64,000 nucleotides of DNA from Paenibacillus sp. FSL R5-0623 (GCF_037974265.1 NZ_CP150233.1:2418001-2482000); one strand, 5' to 3'; shown: positions 1-9,996, counted from the first letter of the stretch. Program-made: numbers and translations. Notes: generated by a model not told the origin, from the letters alone.

Positions 1-335
1 TGCCAAATAGGAATGTCAACGTACAACCAGTTCAATTCGCCAATTTGCAAAATGGCGCGTATGGTCAGGTAGACGAAAACAATTTGAATTTATTGATGGA
101 CATTCCCCTTAAAGTCACCGTAGAATTAGGAAGGACCCAGAAGCAAATTAAAGATATTTTGGAACTGTCACAGGGTTCGATTGTCGAACTGGATAAGTTA
201 GCCGGGGAACCTGTCGATATTTTGGTGAATAACAAACTGATCGCCAAGGGAGAAGTTGTCGTTATTGATGAAAACTTTGGTGTTCGTGTTATAGATATCG
301 TTAGCCAATGGGACCGAATTCAGAAATTACAATAA
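1..335 (+). CDS. fliY: Flagellar motor switch phosphatase FliY, C-terminal part (gene runs off the left edge)
   Basis: The reading frame is open from base 3 and ends at TAA 333-335. The visible part is about 110 codons. It holds the FliN-type SpoA (surface presentation of antigens) domain: a run resembling [18 protein letters not shown], then the conserved [26 protein letters not shown] strand region ending the C-ring dimer fold (quoted in two parts of the same domain). In Bacillus, FliY combines CheC-like CheY-P phosphatase units with this FliN domain at the switch complex. The CheC-like part would lie outside the window, so FliY rather than plain FliN rests on the next gene being cheY and on the Bacillus order. 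The TTG at 45 is internal and is not the start. Confidence 0.85.
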   Translation, partial: PNRNVNVQPVQFANLQNGAYGQVDENNLNLLMDIPLKVTVELGRTQKQIKDILELSQGSIVELDKLAGEPVDILVNNKLIAKGEVVVIDENFGVRVIDIVSQWDRIQKLQ

Positions 336-363
336 GCACAATTTAGGGAGGACTTGAATCAAG

Positions 364-729
364 ATGGCAAACCGAATTTTAGTCGTAGACGACGCTGCAT
401 TTATGAGAATGATGATCCGGGACATTTTGTCCAAAAATGGATATGAGGTTGTTGGTGAGGCACAGGATGGCTCACAAGCAATTGAGAAATTTAAAGAGCT
501 TCGTCCGGATCTGATCACAATGGATATTACGATGCCTGAGATGGATGGCATTGCAGCTTTGAAAGAAATTAAGAAGATTGATGCTAACGCTAAAGTAATT
601 ATGTGCTCCGCGATGGGTCAACAAGCGATGGTAATCGACGCTATTCAAGCAGGTGCCAAAGACTTTATCGTTAAACCGTTCCAATCTGACCGGGTTATCG
701 AAGCGATCAGCAAGACACTGGGCGTTTAA
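364..729 (+). CDS. cheY: Chemotaxis response regulator CheY
   Basis: A 121-residue single receiver domain. The acidic pair D9-D10, phospho-acceptor D54 in LITMD, S82 in the Thr/Ser switch position and K104 in the KPF motif are all present, so it should be phosphorylated by CheA. CheY-P binds the flagellar switch to control rotation. An SD (GGGAGG) lies just upstream of ATG 364. The position directly after fliY is as in B. subtilis. The gene has no output domain. Confidence 0.96.
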   Translation: MANRILVVDDAAFMRMMIRDILSKNGYEVVGEAQDGSQAIEKFKELRPDLITMDITMPEMDGIAALKEIKKIDANAKVIMCSAMGQQAMVIDAIQAGAKDFIVKPFQSDRVIEAISKTLGV

Positions 730-773
730 GAGACATGATGATGGCTCAGGGTGATATTCCAGGAGGAGCTGGC

Positions 774-1277
774 GTGGGAAGTAATTATTATTTACAGCTT
801 GTATGGGTGATTGTTGTCCTGGCCGTCATCCTGGCCCTTATTGTTTATCTGATCCGTTTCTTAAACAAACGGAATCAGCAAATGTTCCGGCACGGCACAA
901 TTCGTACCCTGGGCGGAGTTGGACTGGGGCAAAACAAGTCGTTGCAAATTATGGAAATTGGTGGATGTGTATATCTGCTTGGTGTAGGTGAAGACATCCA
1001 GTTGATAGATAAGGTTTCGGATCTGGAAGAGGCCCAAAGAATCATTGATTCCTTCGAACGAGATGCTGCTGCTCAACAAGGAAATCTCTCACCTCTCATT
1101 GCCAAGCTCACAAAACGTTTCCGTAAAGAAGAACCGCCGCGGGAAATGGAACTAGAGGACACAACTTCTTTTCACGAAATGTTTGAATCCAAACTTCGGC
1201 AGATGCCTAACCGTAAAGAGAAGATGGAAAAGCTCCTGGATAAAGACAATACTACAGATCGGTCGAGGGATTCATGA
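774..1277 (+). CDS. fliO: Flagellar biosynthetic protein FliO (FliZ of Bacillus)
   Basis: A small membrane protein of the flagellar type III export apparatus that helps assemble the FliPQR gate. It has one hydrophobic segment close to the N-terminus (LVWVIVVLAVILALIVYLI) followed by a basic cytoplasmic part that begins RFLNKRN. I chose GTG 774 because AGGAGG at 761-766 sits 7 bases upstream. The longer reading from ATG 735 (180 residues) has only a weak site. The chosen form is 167 residues. The stop overlaps fliP start by four bases (ATGA), which suggests coupled translation. Confidence 0.85.
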   Translation: MGSNYYLQLVWVIVVLAVILALIVYLIRFLNKRNQQMFRHGTIRTLGGVGLGQNKSLQIMEIGGCVYLLGVGEDIQLIDKVSDLEEAQRIIDSFERDAAAQQGNLSPLIAKLTKRFRKEEPPREMELEDTTSFHEMFESKLRQMPNRKEKMEKLLDKDNTTDRSRDS

Positions 1278-2029
1278 AGAAAAAGATTTGGTTAGCGTGT
1301 TGTTTATTAGGACTTATCAGTCTGGCATCTGTAACGGTTGCCTTTGCCGAACCCATTCCGAATATTGATATTCAGATTGGAAACGGTGATGGAGGAACAC
1401 CAAGCACAAGTTCACTGTCCATCATTCTGTTAATTACGGTGCTTAGTATTGCTCCAGCAATGCTTGTACTGATGACCAGTTTTACTCGGATTGTGATTGT
1501 GCTCGGTTTTATACGTACATCTTTGGGTACACAACAAATGCCACCCAATCAGGTGCTGGTCGGTTTGGCGCTATTTCTGACACTTTTCATTATGTCGCCA
1601 ACGTTGTCTTCCATAAATCAGGTAGCGCTTCAGCCCTATCTCCAGGGAGAGCTTACGCAAACCGAGGCACTTGAAAAAGCAGCGGATCCCATGAAGAAAT
1701 TTATGTTTAGTCACACCAGAGAAAAAGATCTTCTGCTGTTTATGAAGTACAATCAGACTGAACAACCAAAGACCTATCAGGATATTCCAATTACTGTTAT
1801 GGTGCCGGCATATGTAATCAGTGAGTTGAAGACAGCATTCCAGATGGGGTTTATGATTTTTATTCCGTTTCTGGTTATAGACATTGTTGTCGCGAGTACA
1901 CTCATGGCAATGGGGATGATGATGCTTCCGCCGGTCATGATCTCATTACCTTTCAAAATACTGCTCTTTGTCCTTGTGGACGGGTGGTACCTGGTAGTCA
2001 AGTCACTGTTACTGAGTTTTAACACTTGA
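1274..2029 (+). CDS. fliP: Flagellar type III export gate protein FliP
   Basis: A 251-residue core gate subunit that forms the FliP5-FliQ4-FliR1 pore in the inner membrane. The N-terminus is a signal peptide (MKKKIW, hydrophobic core, then AFAEP), as is usual for FliP. Family features include the LMTSFTRIVIVLGFIR stretch, QMPPNQVLVGLALFLT and the C-terminal MMMLPPVMISLPFK segment. ATG 1274 overlaps the fliO stop. Four transmembrane segments are expected after signal removal. Confidence 0.96.
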   Translation: MKKKIWLACCLLGLISLASVTVAFAEPIPNIDIQIGNGDGGTPSTSSLSIILLITVLSIAPAMLVLMTSFTRIVIVLGFIRTSLGTQQMPPNQVLVGLALFLTLFIMSPTLSSINQVALQPYLQGELTQTEALEKAADPMKKFMFSHTREKDLLLFMKYNQTEQPKTYQDIPITVMVPAYVISELKTAFQMGFMIFIPFLVIDIVVASTLMAMGMMMLPPVMISLPFKILLFVLVDGWYLVVKSLLLSFNT

Positions 2030-2054
2030 TCCGGAAAGTTAAAGGAGGACGGTC

Positions 2055-2324
2055 ATGACTTCGGAATTTATTATCGGTCTGGCCGGGAAAGCGGTATATA
2101 CGTCATTGCTGGCCAGTGCACCCATGCTTATACTAGCTCTGGTTGTAGGACTTGCAATCAGTATTTTTCAAGCGACAACTCAAATTCAGGAACAAACATT
2201 AGCTTTTGTACCCAAGATTGTTGCCGTACTTCTGTCAGTACTTTTGTTTGGACCTTGGATCTTAAATATCTTGGTCGATTTTACGTTTAACATTCTCGAT
2301 AATCTATACAGATACATAGGGTAG
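2055..2324 (+). CDS. fliQ: Flagellar export gate protein FliQ
   Basis: An 89-residue protein with two long hydrophobic helices separated by a short loop carrying the family motif (ATTQIQEQTLAFVPKI). It is a peripheral subunit of the FliPQR export gate. An AAAGGAGG site stands about 7 bases before ATG 2055. The length and position between fliP and fliR are typical. Confidence 0.96.
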   Translation: MTSEFIIGLAGKAVYTSLLASAPMLILALVVGLAISIFQATTQIQEQTLAFVPKIVAVLLSVLLFGPWILNILVDFTFNILDNLYRYIG

Positions 2325-2334
2325 GCTTTAGCAG

Positions 2335-3123
2335 ATGGAGACATTGTTGCAAAGTTTCCCTGTCGCTCTGCTTATGTTTTGTCGAATCACATCATTTTTT
2401 GTAACTGCACCAGTTTTTTCGGCTCGAAATGTGCCGGCTTCAGTTAAAATTGGTATCTCTGCATTTGTCACATTATCTGTCTATCTGATCTATGGAATAG
2501 ACCAGACCGTGCCTACAGACCTGAGCTATGTCTTATTGATCATCAGAGAGATATTAATTGGCCTGCTTTTAGGTTTTGTGGCTTATCTGTTGATGACGGC
2601 TGTTCAGACTGCGGGGACCTTTATCGATCTACAGATCGGTTTTGGTATGGCTAATGTATATGATCCAATGACAGGTGCTTCAGCTCCACTTACGGGTAAC
2701 TTGAAGTATGCATTTGCAATGCTTCTGTTTCTGACGATGAATGGACACCATTATTTGCTGGATGCGATAGTTTACAGTTACCGGTGGGTACCATTATCGA
2801 ATGTGTTTTTCCTACGGTTGGCAGATGGAAGTATTGCTGAATTTTTGATTCAGACCTTAGGGCAATCATTTATGCTGGCTTTTCAGATGTCGGCTCCAAT
2901 TGTAGTTGCGTTGTTTTTGACGGATGTTGGATTGGGCTTTTTGGCCAAAACTGCTCCTCAATTTAATGTATTTGCAGTTGGCTTGCCGCTTAAGTTACTC
3001 GTTGGTCTTGCTATTTTGCTTTTGCTGGTTCCCAGTTTCTCCTTTGTATTTAGTCAATTGTTCGAAGCGATATTCAGATCGATGGAAAAATTGCTTGGAA
3101 CCATTGGACAAAGGCCCGGCTGA
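2335..3123 (+). CDS. fliR: Flagellar export gate protein FliR
   Basis: A 262-residue polytopic membrane protein that completes the FliPQR channel. Family signatures seen are the N-terminal FCRITSFFVTAPVFSARNVPASVKIG segment (split across helix 1 and loop), QIGFGMANVYDP and KTAPQFNVFAVGLPLK. The SD is weak, and the start lies 10 bases after the fliQ stop, so it may be read by coupling. It is separate from flhB, not fused as in some clostridia. Confidence 0.95.
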   Translation: METLLQSFPVALLMFCRITSFFVTAPVFSARNVPASVKIGISAFVTLSVYLIYGIDQTVPTDLSYVLLIIREILIGLLLGFVAYLLMTAVQTAGTFIDLQIGFGMANVYDPMTGASAPLTGNLKYAFAMLLFLTMNGHHYLLDAIVYSYRWVPLSNVFFLRLADGSIAEFLIQTLGQSFMLAFQMSAPIVVALFLTDVGLGFLAKTAPQFNVFAVGLPLKLLVGLAILLLLVPSFSFVFSQLFEAIFRSMEKLLGTIGQRPG

Positions 3124-3146
3124 GTGAAACGGAGGAAAAGACACGG

Positions 3147-4229
3147 ATGAAACTTCAACTCGACCTCCAGTTGTTTTCAGGGGAGAAGACGGAGAAAGCT
3201 ACCCCGAAAAAGAGACAGGATACACGAAAAAAAGGACAGGTTGTAAAAAGTGCTGAACTATCTGGCGCATCCATTCTCCTAATCGCGTTTTTGATCATGA
3301 TGGTATTCAGCAATTTCTATAAAGAACGTATAGTTCGTCTGTTTACAGATATCTTTATCAATCGATTGAGTATGGATATCACCGGAGAGAATGTGATGGC
3401 GCTAATGATGCGCTATGGCATTGAAGTTTTGTTATTGATCGCTCCCGTTTTGCTGGGTGCGTTATTGGTTGCTTTGATCGTTAACTACATGCAAGTTGGT
3501 TTTCTTCTTGTAGGGGAAGGTTTGAAGCCAAAACTTGAGAAACTGGACCCGATTAAAGGTTTCAAAAATATATTCTCTCTCCGCTCATTAGTGGAATTTG
3601 CTAAATCCATTTTGAAAATGTCGATTATCGGTTATCTCGTTTACAGTACAATTAAGGGCTACCAGTCAGATATTGCTTCACTTTCTCATTTTTCATTGGA
3701 TGCTATTTTACATTTTGCTGCGTCGATCACTTTAAGTCTTGGTATCAAGATTGCAGTGGCATTAATGATACTTGCGATATTTGATTACATGTATCAGAAG
3801 TATGACCATGAGAAGAAGATTCGCATGTCCAAGCAGGACATTAAGGATGAGTACAAGAAAATGGAAGGCGATCCGCTGATCAAAGGTAAAATCCGGGAAC
3901 GTCAGCGTCGTATGGCAATGCAGCGTATGATGCAGGAAGTGCCGAATGCGGATGTAATCATCACGAACCCGACCCACTTCGCGGTTGCGCTAAAGTATGA
4001 AGGTTCCGAGATGGAGGCACCGCAGATTATTGCCAAAGGTCAGGATTATGTCGCCTTGCGTATTAAGGAAATTGCCAAAGAAAACGGTGTTATTACGATG
4101 GAAAACAAGCCGTTAGCACGAGCATTGTTCCAGAGAGCCGAGATTGGTGACGCTATACCGGCCGATTTGTTTCAAGCGGTAGCCGAAGTGCTGGCTTATG
4201 TATATAAACTAAAGGGCAGAACGAAATAA
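3147..4229 (+). CDS. flhB: Flagellar export switch protein FlhB
   Basis: A 360-residue membrane protein that controls substrate switching from rod/hook to filament proteins. Four hydrophobic segments span about residues 40-215, followed by a cytoplasmic domain. The autocleavage motif N274-P-T-H is intact, so self-cleavage is expected. The N-terminus has the usual SGEKTEKATPKKRQDTRKKG stretch. An ACGGAGG-type SD precedes ATG 3147. Confidence 0.96.
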   Translation: MKLQLDLQLFSGEKTEKATPKKRQDTRKKGQVVKSAELSGASILLIAFLIMMVFSNFYKERIVRLFTDIFINRLSMDITGENVMALMMRYGIEVLLLIAPVLLGALLVALIVNYMQVGFLLVGEGLKPKLEKLDPIKGFKNIFSLRSLVEFAKSILKMSIIGYLVYSTIKGYQSDIASLSHFSLDAILHFAASITLSLGIKIAVALMILAIFDYMYQKYDHEKKIRMSKQDIKDEYKKMEGDPLIKGKIRERQRRMAMQRMMQEVPNADVIITNPTHFAVALKYEGSEMEAPQIIAKGQDYVALRIKEIAKENGVITMENKPLARALFQRAEIGDAIPADLFQAVAEVLAYVYKLKGRTK

Positions 4230-4254
4230 AAGGGGATCGGAGGCCGTACATTCA

Positions 4255-6288
4255 TTGAAGATTAAAGATATAGCTGTCCTTGCGGGTATCATTGGCATTG
4301 TGTTGATGATGATTCTCCCGATCCCGCCCTGGCTGTTGGACTTGTTGCTGGTCGTGAATATTTCAATTGCTCTGATGATACTCCTTGTTGCCATGAACAG
4401 CAAAGAAGCGTTACAGTTTTCTATTTTTCCAGCTTTGCTGTTGATCACTACACTATTCCGACTGGCACTGAACATTTCGACAACCAAGCTAATCCTTGGT
4501 GATGGGGATGCCGGAGCTGTAGTTGCTACCTTTGGTAGCTGGATTGCTGGTGGGCAAATTGCGATTGGATTTATCGTGTTTTTGATCCTCGTTGTCGTTC
4601 AATTTATCGTTATTACAAAGGGGTCTGAGCGCGTAGCTGAAGTTGCTGCCCGATTCACCCTCGATGCGATGCCTGGTAAACAAATGAGTATTGATGCGGA
4701 TCTGAATGCGGGTCTGATCAACGAGCAACAAGCTCGTGAGCGTCGTTCCAAAATTGAACGTGAAGCCGATTTCTATGGAGCGATGGATGGAGCAAGTAAA
4801 TTCGTAAAAGGTGACGCAATTGCAAGTATTATCATCCTCCTGATCAATCTCATTGGTGGATTTATAATCGGTATGACTGTGCATGGGATGGCTTTTGCAG
4901 ATGCAATGTCAACGTACTCTGTACTGACGATCGGAGATGGATTGGTAAGCCAAATCCCTGCTCTGCTTATTTCCACAGCAGCAGGACTTATCGTCACCAG
5001 AGCGTCATCCGAAGGAAACCTGGCAGATGATATTACAGGGCAACTGTTTACATATCCAATACTTATTTATATCGTAGCTTTCGTTATCGCCATGCTCGGT
5101 TTCTTCACACCCATTCATGTTATTACTACGCTTCCGTTGGCAGGTGTGTTGGCATATGCCGCGTGGCGTATGCAGAATAATCTGAATTTGAAACAAGTAG
5201 CGGAAGAACAGTTGGAAGAAGAACAGCAGATTGAAGAGGTTAGAAGTCCTGAAAGTGTAATTAACCTGCTTCAGGTGGACCCTATTGAGTTTGAATTTGG
5301 TTATGGTTTAATCCCGCTTGCTGATAATCAGCAGGGTGGGGACTTATTGGATCGGATCATTATGATTCGGAGGCAGTGTGCTCTTGAACTGGGGTTGGTC
5401 GTTCCGGTCATACGGATTCGAGACAATATCCAGCTAAGACCCAATGAGTATGTTATCAAAATCAAGGGTAATGTGGTAGGCGGAGGAGAACTGTTGCTGA
5501 ATCATTACCTTGCCATGAGTCCTGGCTATGATGAGGAATCTGTGACAGGTATTGAAACGACGGAGCCTGCTTTTGGACTTCCGGCACTATGGATTGATGA
5601 AGTAACCAAAGACAGAGCGGAACTTGCAGGATATACGGTCGTTGATCCGCCTTCCGTTGTGGCTACACATCTGACGGAACTGATTAAGAAACATGCGCAT
5701 GAGTTACTTGGAAGACAAGAGACAAAAGCACTTGTGGATAATCTCAGAGAGAACTATTCTGCCCTTGTGGATGAACTGATCCCTTCGCTACTTTCCATTG
5801 GTGATGTACAGAAAGTGCTTGCCAAGTTATTGCGTGAGAAAATATCTATTCGGGATATGGTTACCATCTTCGAGACACTGGCTGACTATGGTACGTATAC
5901 GAAGGATCCTGATGTGCTGACTGAATACGTCAGACAATCCCTCTCACGTCAGATTACGCAGCAGTTCTCTCAGAAAGGTGAGACACTTCGAGTGATCACG
6001 GTTGGACCTGGTCTTGAGAAAAAGATTGCTGAAAGTGTGCAACAATCGGATCAAGGAAGTTATCTTGCGCTAGACCCTGTATCTACACAAAATGTATATC
6101 AAAAGCTCAGTGAACAAGTGAACCGTTTGATTCAATCAGGTCAGCAACCTGTTGTATTAACTTCTCCAACCATTCGGATGTATCTGCGTCAGGTTATTGA
6201 ACGTACTATGCAGGACATTCCTGTGCTTTCCTACAGCGAGTTGGAGCCGAATGTTGAAATTCAAAGTATCGGGGTGGTGAACTTATGA
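4255..6288 (+). CDS. flhA: Flagellar export protein FlhA
   Basis: A 677-residue export apparatus protein. The N-terminal half has about eight transmembrane segments and the conserved cytoplasmic loop (FIPER-like region: VAEVAARFTLDAMPGKQMSID split around residues 125-150). The C-terminal half is the soluble docking platform for substrates and chaperones. It starts at TTG 4255 with GGAGG at 4239-4243, 11 bases upstream. Its stop overlaps the flhF ATG (ATGA at 6285-6288). Confidence 0.96.
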   Translation: MKIKDIAVLAGIIGIVLMMILPIPPWLLDLLLVVNISIALMILLVAMNSKEALQFSIFPALLLITTLFRLALNISTTKLILGDGDAGAVVATFGSWIAGGQIAIGFIVFLILVVVQFIVITKGSERVAEVAARFTLDAMPGKQMSIDADLNAGLINEQQARERRSKIEREADFYGAMDGASKFVKGDAIASIIILLINLIGGFIIGMTVHGMAFADAMSTYSVLTIGDGLVSQIPALLISTAAGLIVTRASSEGNLADDITGQLFTYPILIYIVAFVIAMLGFFTPIHVITTLPLAGVLAYAAWRMQNNLNLKQVAEEQLEEEQQIEEVRSPESVINLLQVDPIEFEFGYGLIPLADNQQGGDLLDRIIMIRRQCALELGLVVPVIRIRDNIQLRPNEYVIKIKGNVVGGGELLLNHYLAMSPGYDEESVTGIETTEPAFGLPALWIDEVTKDRAELAGYTVVDPPSVVATHLTELIKKHAHELLGRQETKALVDNLRENYSALVDELIPSLLSIGDVQKVLAKLLREKISIRDMVTIFETLADYGTYTKDPDVLTEYVRQSLSRQITQQFSQKGETLRVITVGPGLEKKIAESVQQSDQGSYLALDPVSTQNVYQKLSEQVNRLIQSGQQPVVLTSPTIRMYLRQVIERTMQDIPVLSYSELEPNVEIQSIGVVNL

Positions 6289-7637
6289 GAGTAAAACAAT
6301 ACGTTGTTGAGACCATGCCCGAAGCTATGCTTCAAATTCGCAAAGACCTGGGAAGTGATGCCGTTATTCTGTCCACCAAAGAGATTAAGGTGGGCGGTGT
6401 GATGGGAATGTTTCGCAAAAAACGGATCGAAGTTGTAGCTGCAGTGGATAAGGAAGAAAACAAGCAAACAACAAAGCCAGTACAAAATCAATTCACACCT
6501 GTACCTCGTGCATTTGTACCTGAGGCTTATCGGCAAACAGCTCGTTCGTTTGTTGCGGCTTCTGATGAGTCGGCGACAATGAGTACAGCTGATCAAAGTG
6601 TACAGGACCAATCTGCGGCTGCGCCGTCTGTGTTTGAATCGCGTAATATCGGTTCAGACACAGACAGCGGCTCTGGTTCTTCGAGCACCGATCATAAACC
6701 GCGACCGCAAGGGGCGGATTTTTCGGGTTCAACAACTGCTCCGAAGCCAACAGGCTCAGACCTGCAGCAGGACAAGTTGATGACTGAATTGCAGGATCTT
6801 AAACAGATGGTGACCAGGCTTTCAAAGCAAGGTACTTCTGTGGACCCTGTGCCAGAGGAACTGCATACGATCCGAGAACGTTTGACAGAACAAGATGTGT
6901 GGCCTGAAGTATGGGAATCCTGGTTTGATTCAATTCAAGCAAAATGGTCTGAGAATGGATTGAAAGAACAGGATGTAGAGCAAATAGTGAAACTTGAGGT
7001 TATGCACTTTTTGGAGCAACGTATTGAAGAAGGCATTCTTCCTACCACGCGAATCGTCTATGTAGCTGGACCAACCGGTGTAGGGAAAACAACGACAATT
7101 GCAAAATTGGCTGCTGAACAAATGTTTAAAAAACAGCGTAAAGTAGGATTCATTACATCAGATACGTATCGGATCTCGGCGGTAGAACAGCTTAGAACAT
7201 ATGCATCTATACTGAATGTTCCACTTGAGGTGGTACAATCACCCGGTGATACACAACGTGCCATTTCTCGATTAGAGAATTGTGATTTGATTTTTATGGA
7301 TACAGCGGGTAGAAACTACAGAAATGAATTACTTGTTTCGGAATTGCAAAGTTTGCTTGCTCCTGTAGAGAATAGCGAAACCTTTCTGGTCATGAGTATG
7401 ACTTCCAAAAGTGCTGATATGGTTCAGATCACGGAACATTTCAGTAAATATGGTCTAGATAAGGTGATTTTCACCAAAATGGATGAGACTGGGAGTTGCG
7501 GTCCGCTATTTAACTTGTTACACCGTTTTCCACTCAAGCTCGCATATGTGGCAAATGGACAAAATGTTCCGGACGATTTGTTGAAGCCGGATGAAGATTC
7601 GTTGTCTAAACAGTTGCTGGGAGAATGGTCACAATGA
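6285..7637 (+). CDS. flhF: Flagellar placement GTPase FlhF (SRP family)
   Basis: A 450-residue SRP-type GTPase that marks the site of flagellar assembly. The N-terminal B domain (about 1-60) is followed by a low-conservation linker rich in Ser, Gln and Thr (about 65-170), then the N and G domains. The P-loop GPTGVGKTT lies near residue 263. DTAGRN (G3) and TKMDETG (G4) follow. Its stop overlaps the flhG start, consistent with coupled synthesis with its partner ATPase. Confidence 0.95.
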   Translation: MRVKQYVVETMPEAMLQIRKDLGSDAVILSTKEIKVGGVMGMFRKKRIEVVAAVDKEENKQTTKPVQNQFTPVPRAFVPEAYRQTARSFVAASDESATMSTADQSVQDQSAAAPSVFESRNIGSDTDSGSGSSSTDHKPRPQGADFSGSTTAPKPTGSDLQQDKLMTELQDLKQMVTRLSKQGTSVDPVPEELHTIRERLTEQDVWPEVWESWFDSIQAKWSENGLKEQDVEQIVKLEVMHFLEQRIEEGILPTTRIVYVAGPTGVGKTTTIAKLAAEQMFKKQRKVGFITSDTYRISAVEQLRTYASILNVPLEVVQSPGDTQRAISRLENCDLIFMDTAGRNYRNELLVSELQSLLAPVENSETFLVMSMTSKSADMVQITEHFSKYGLDKVIFTKMDETGSCGPLFNLLHRFPLKLAYVANGQNVPDDLLKPDEDSLSKQLLGEWSQ

Positions 7638-8521
7638 AGGATCAGGCAGCTGCACTTCGAAGTATGGTCTCCGCGCCATTGGAATTGGAAGGCATTGAGC
7701 GAGATATTCGATCCTCGAAAATCATTACTGTGGCCAGTGGTAAGGGAGGTGTTGGTAAATCCAATTTCACACTGAACTTTGCCTTGGCATTGCAGGCTTT
7801 GGGGCAAAAGGTACTTGTATTTGATGCTGATATTGGAATGGCTAATATTGATGTTCTTATGGGTACGTCTTCTTCCTATAATCTTTACCACCTGTTGTAC
7901 CGACATAAATCCATAAGGGAAATCATACAACTGGGTGCTAGTGGCTTGCCTTACATTGCTGGGGGATCAGGCATGAAAGAGTTGTTCTCATTGTCTGATC
8001 GTGATCTGGAGTTCTTCGCCAGTCAAGTCGAGGATATTGCCCAGGAAATGGATTATGTCATCTTTGACACTGGGGCAGGACTCTCCAGAGAGAATATGAA
8101 GTTCATCGGTGCTGCTGATGAATGCCTGATTATAACTACACCTGAACCAACTTCAATAACCGATGCTTATGCTTTAGTCAAAGTTATGCACGGCCAGGAA
8201 AATGCTACGCCCTTTCGGATGATCGTTAACCGGGTGGAAGACGAACGAGAAGCGGAACGGGTGGCAGATAAAATAGCTGGAGTGGCGAGGCGGTTTTTGC
8301 AGACGGATATTCCGCTGCTTGGGTATATTTCAGAAGACGCCCAGGTAGTCAAGGCGGTAAAAAGGCAAATGCCCTATAGTCTGGCTTATCCGAATGCCAA
8401 AGCCTCCAAAGATATAGAGAAACTTGCTCTTCGTTATCTGGCTGTACCTGCAACTCCGGGATCCGGAACCTTGACAGGAATCAGGGGATTTATGAATAAG
8501 TGGCTTAAACGGACAACATGA
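7634..8521 (+). CDS. flhG: MinD-like ATPase FlhG, flagellar number regulator
   Basis: A ParA/MinD-family ATPase (YlxH in B. subtilis) that works with FlhF to control flagellar number and pattern. It has the deviant Walker A GKGGVGKS near residue 37, DADIGMANID and DTGAGLSREN. The N-terminus carries the DQAAALR motif that activates FlhF GTPase. I chose ATG 7634 (295 residues): it overlaps the flhF stop and has GGGAGA 9 bases upstream. ATG 7625 would overlap its own SD. Confidence 0.95.
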   Translation: MKDQAAALRSMVSAPLELEGIERDIRSSKIITVASGKGGVGKSNFTLNFALALQALGQKVLVFDADIGMANIDVLMGTSSSYNLYHLLYRHKSIREIIQLGASGLPYIAGGSGMKELFSLSDRDLEFFASQVEDIAQEMDYVIFDTGAGLSRENMKFIGAADECLIITTPEPTSITDAYALVKVMHGQENATPFRMIVNRVEDEREAERVADKIAGVARRFLQTDIPLLGYISEDAQVVKAVKRQMPYSLAYPNAKASKDIEKLALRYLAVPATPGSGTLTGIRGFMNKWLKRTT

Positions 8522-8553
8522 TTTCTGAATAAAGGAAACAGGGGTGACACAAC

Positions 8554-9996
8554 ATGGCGGCGTATCAAGTTTTGGTTGTCGATGATTCCGCTTTTATGCG
8601 TAAGATTGTTACGGATTTGATCCAGGCGGATCCGGAATTCAAGGTTACGGCAACGGCATCAAACGGTAGAGAAGCGATTCAAAAATCACTAGAATTGAAA
8701 CCCGATATTATTACAATGGACGTTGAGATGCCCGAAATGAATGGGTTGGATGCATTAAAATCAATTATGAAGGAATCCTTCGTTCCTGTGATTATGCTCT
8801 CTGGTATCAATGAACAGGGCATGAAAGAAACCATTATGGCGCTTGAAGCAGGGGCATTTGACTTCATTCGCAAACCATCTATTTCACATGACCAGGATAT
8901 TGCTCAAGTTGGTAAAGCCTTGGTTGAGCGCATGCGTGCTGCGATGAATGAGATCAAAAGAAAAGCTGATCGTGAGTTATCCATGAAAAATAGAGACATG
9001 TTGCGAGGAGCAGTTGCTCCCCCAACTCAGCCAGTGCAGAAAGAACTGCCGGCTAGGGATCGAGCGGAACCTGTGAAAAAAACGATCGAACCTGTCCAGA
9101 CGAGTCAACACTCTCTTCGAGAGCGGACTGAAGCTTTTCAGGCCAAATCAAAGAAACCAATTGAACCATTGTCACCTTCAAAACCAAGTCGCGTAGAGAA
9201 CAAACCAGAGCCTTTGCCGAAGGCTGAGCGTAATTTGGGGACGAAGGCAGAAAAAGCAGTGAGGTCAGCTAATCCGGTACAGACTCCAAAGGAAGTTCGA
9301 CTACCTAATGCAGCTAGAGTGGCAGCCGATCAAATAGCGGCAACTTCTGCCTCTGCAAAAGCCAAGGATGTAATCAAGCCTAATCCTGTCCCCAAAGGTG
9401 GAGAGGGGCTGGAGGGACCATTCAACAAACTTGTGGCAATAGGTTGTTCTACGGGTGGACCGAGGGCTCTCAAAACATTGCTTGAGCAGTTGCCTGCTGA
9501 TTTGCCTGCACCGGTTATTATTGTGCAGCATATGCCGCCCAACTTCACACGTTCTCTGGCTCAACGATTAAATACATTCAGTCCACTGCATGTGGTTGAA
9601 GCTGAAGAGGGCATGGTTCTGAAAAAAGGAACCGCCTATATAGCACCCGGCGGATTCCATGTGAAAGTTAACAAAACAGCAGACGGGAAGTTTATCGTGA
9701 AGCTGACTGAAGATCAACCAGTGAATGGCCATAGACCTTCAGTGGATACGATGTTTGAGTCACTTCTGCCGTTTACATCTTTACAAAGGCATCTTGTTTT
9801 GCTCACGGGAATGGGAAGTGATGGAGCACGTATGATGAAGAGATTATACGAAGCTGGAGTTACATCAACCTTTGCCGAGAATGAAGAAACATGTGTTGTA
9901 TATGGTATGCCGCGTTCTGCTGTAGAGCTGCAATGCGTTCGTCATCTTCTGCCATTGCAGGAGATTGCGTCTAAACTTGTTCAAGCAGTGAAATAA
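8554..9996 (+). CDS. cheB: Chemoreceptor glutamate methylesterase CheB
   Basis: A 480-residue enzyme that removes methyl groups from chemoreceptors and deamidates glutamines. A receiver domain (about 1-120; D10, D11, phospho-site D56, KPS) is joined to the methylesterase domain (about 290-480) with the catalytic Ser in GCSTGGP, His in QHMPPNFT and Asp in GMGSDGA. The linker of about 150 residues is rich in Lys, Pro, Glu and Arg and is unusually long. No cheR is seen in this window. Confidence 0.95.
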   Translation: MAAYQVLVVDDSAFMRKIVTDLIQADPEFKVTATASNGREAIQKSLELKPDIITMDVEMPEMNGLDALKSIMKESFVPVIMLSGINEQGMKETIMALEAGAFDFIRKPSISHDQDIAQVGKALVERMRAAMNEIKRKADRELSMKNRDMLRGAVAPPTQPVQKELPARDRAEPVKKTIEPVQTSQHSLRERTEAFQAKSKKPIEPLSPSKPSRVENKPEPLPKAERNLGTKAEKAVRSANPVQTPKEVRLPNAARVAADQIAATSASAKAKDVIKPNPVPKGGEGLEGPFNKLVAIGCSTGGPRALKTLLEQLPADLPAPVIIVQHMPPNFTRSLAQRLNTFSPLHVVEAEEGMVLKKGTAYIAPGGFHVKVNKTADGKFIVKLTEDQPVNGHRPSVDTMFESLLPFTSLQRHLVLLTGMGSDGARMMKRLYEAGVTSTFAENEETCVVYGMPRSAVELQCVRHLLPLQEIASKLVQAVK

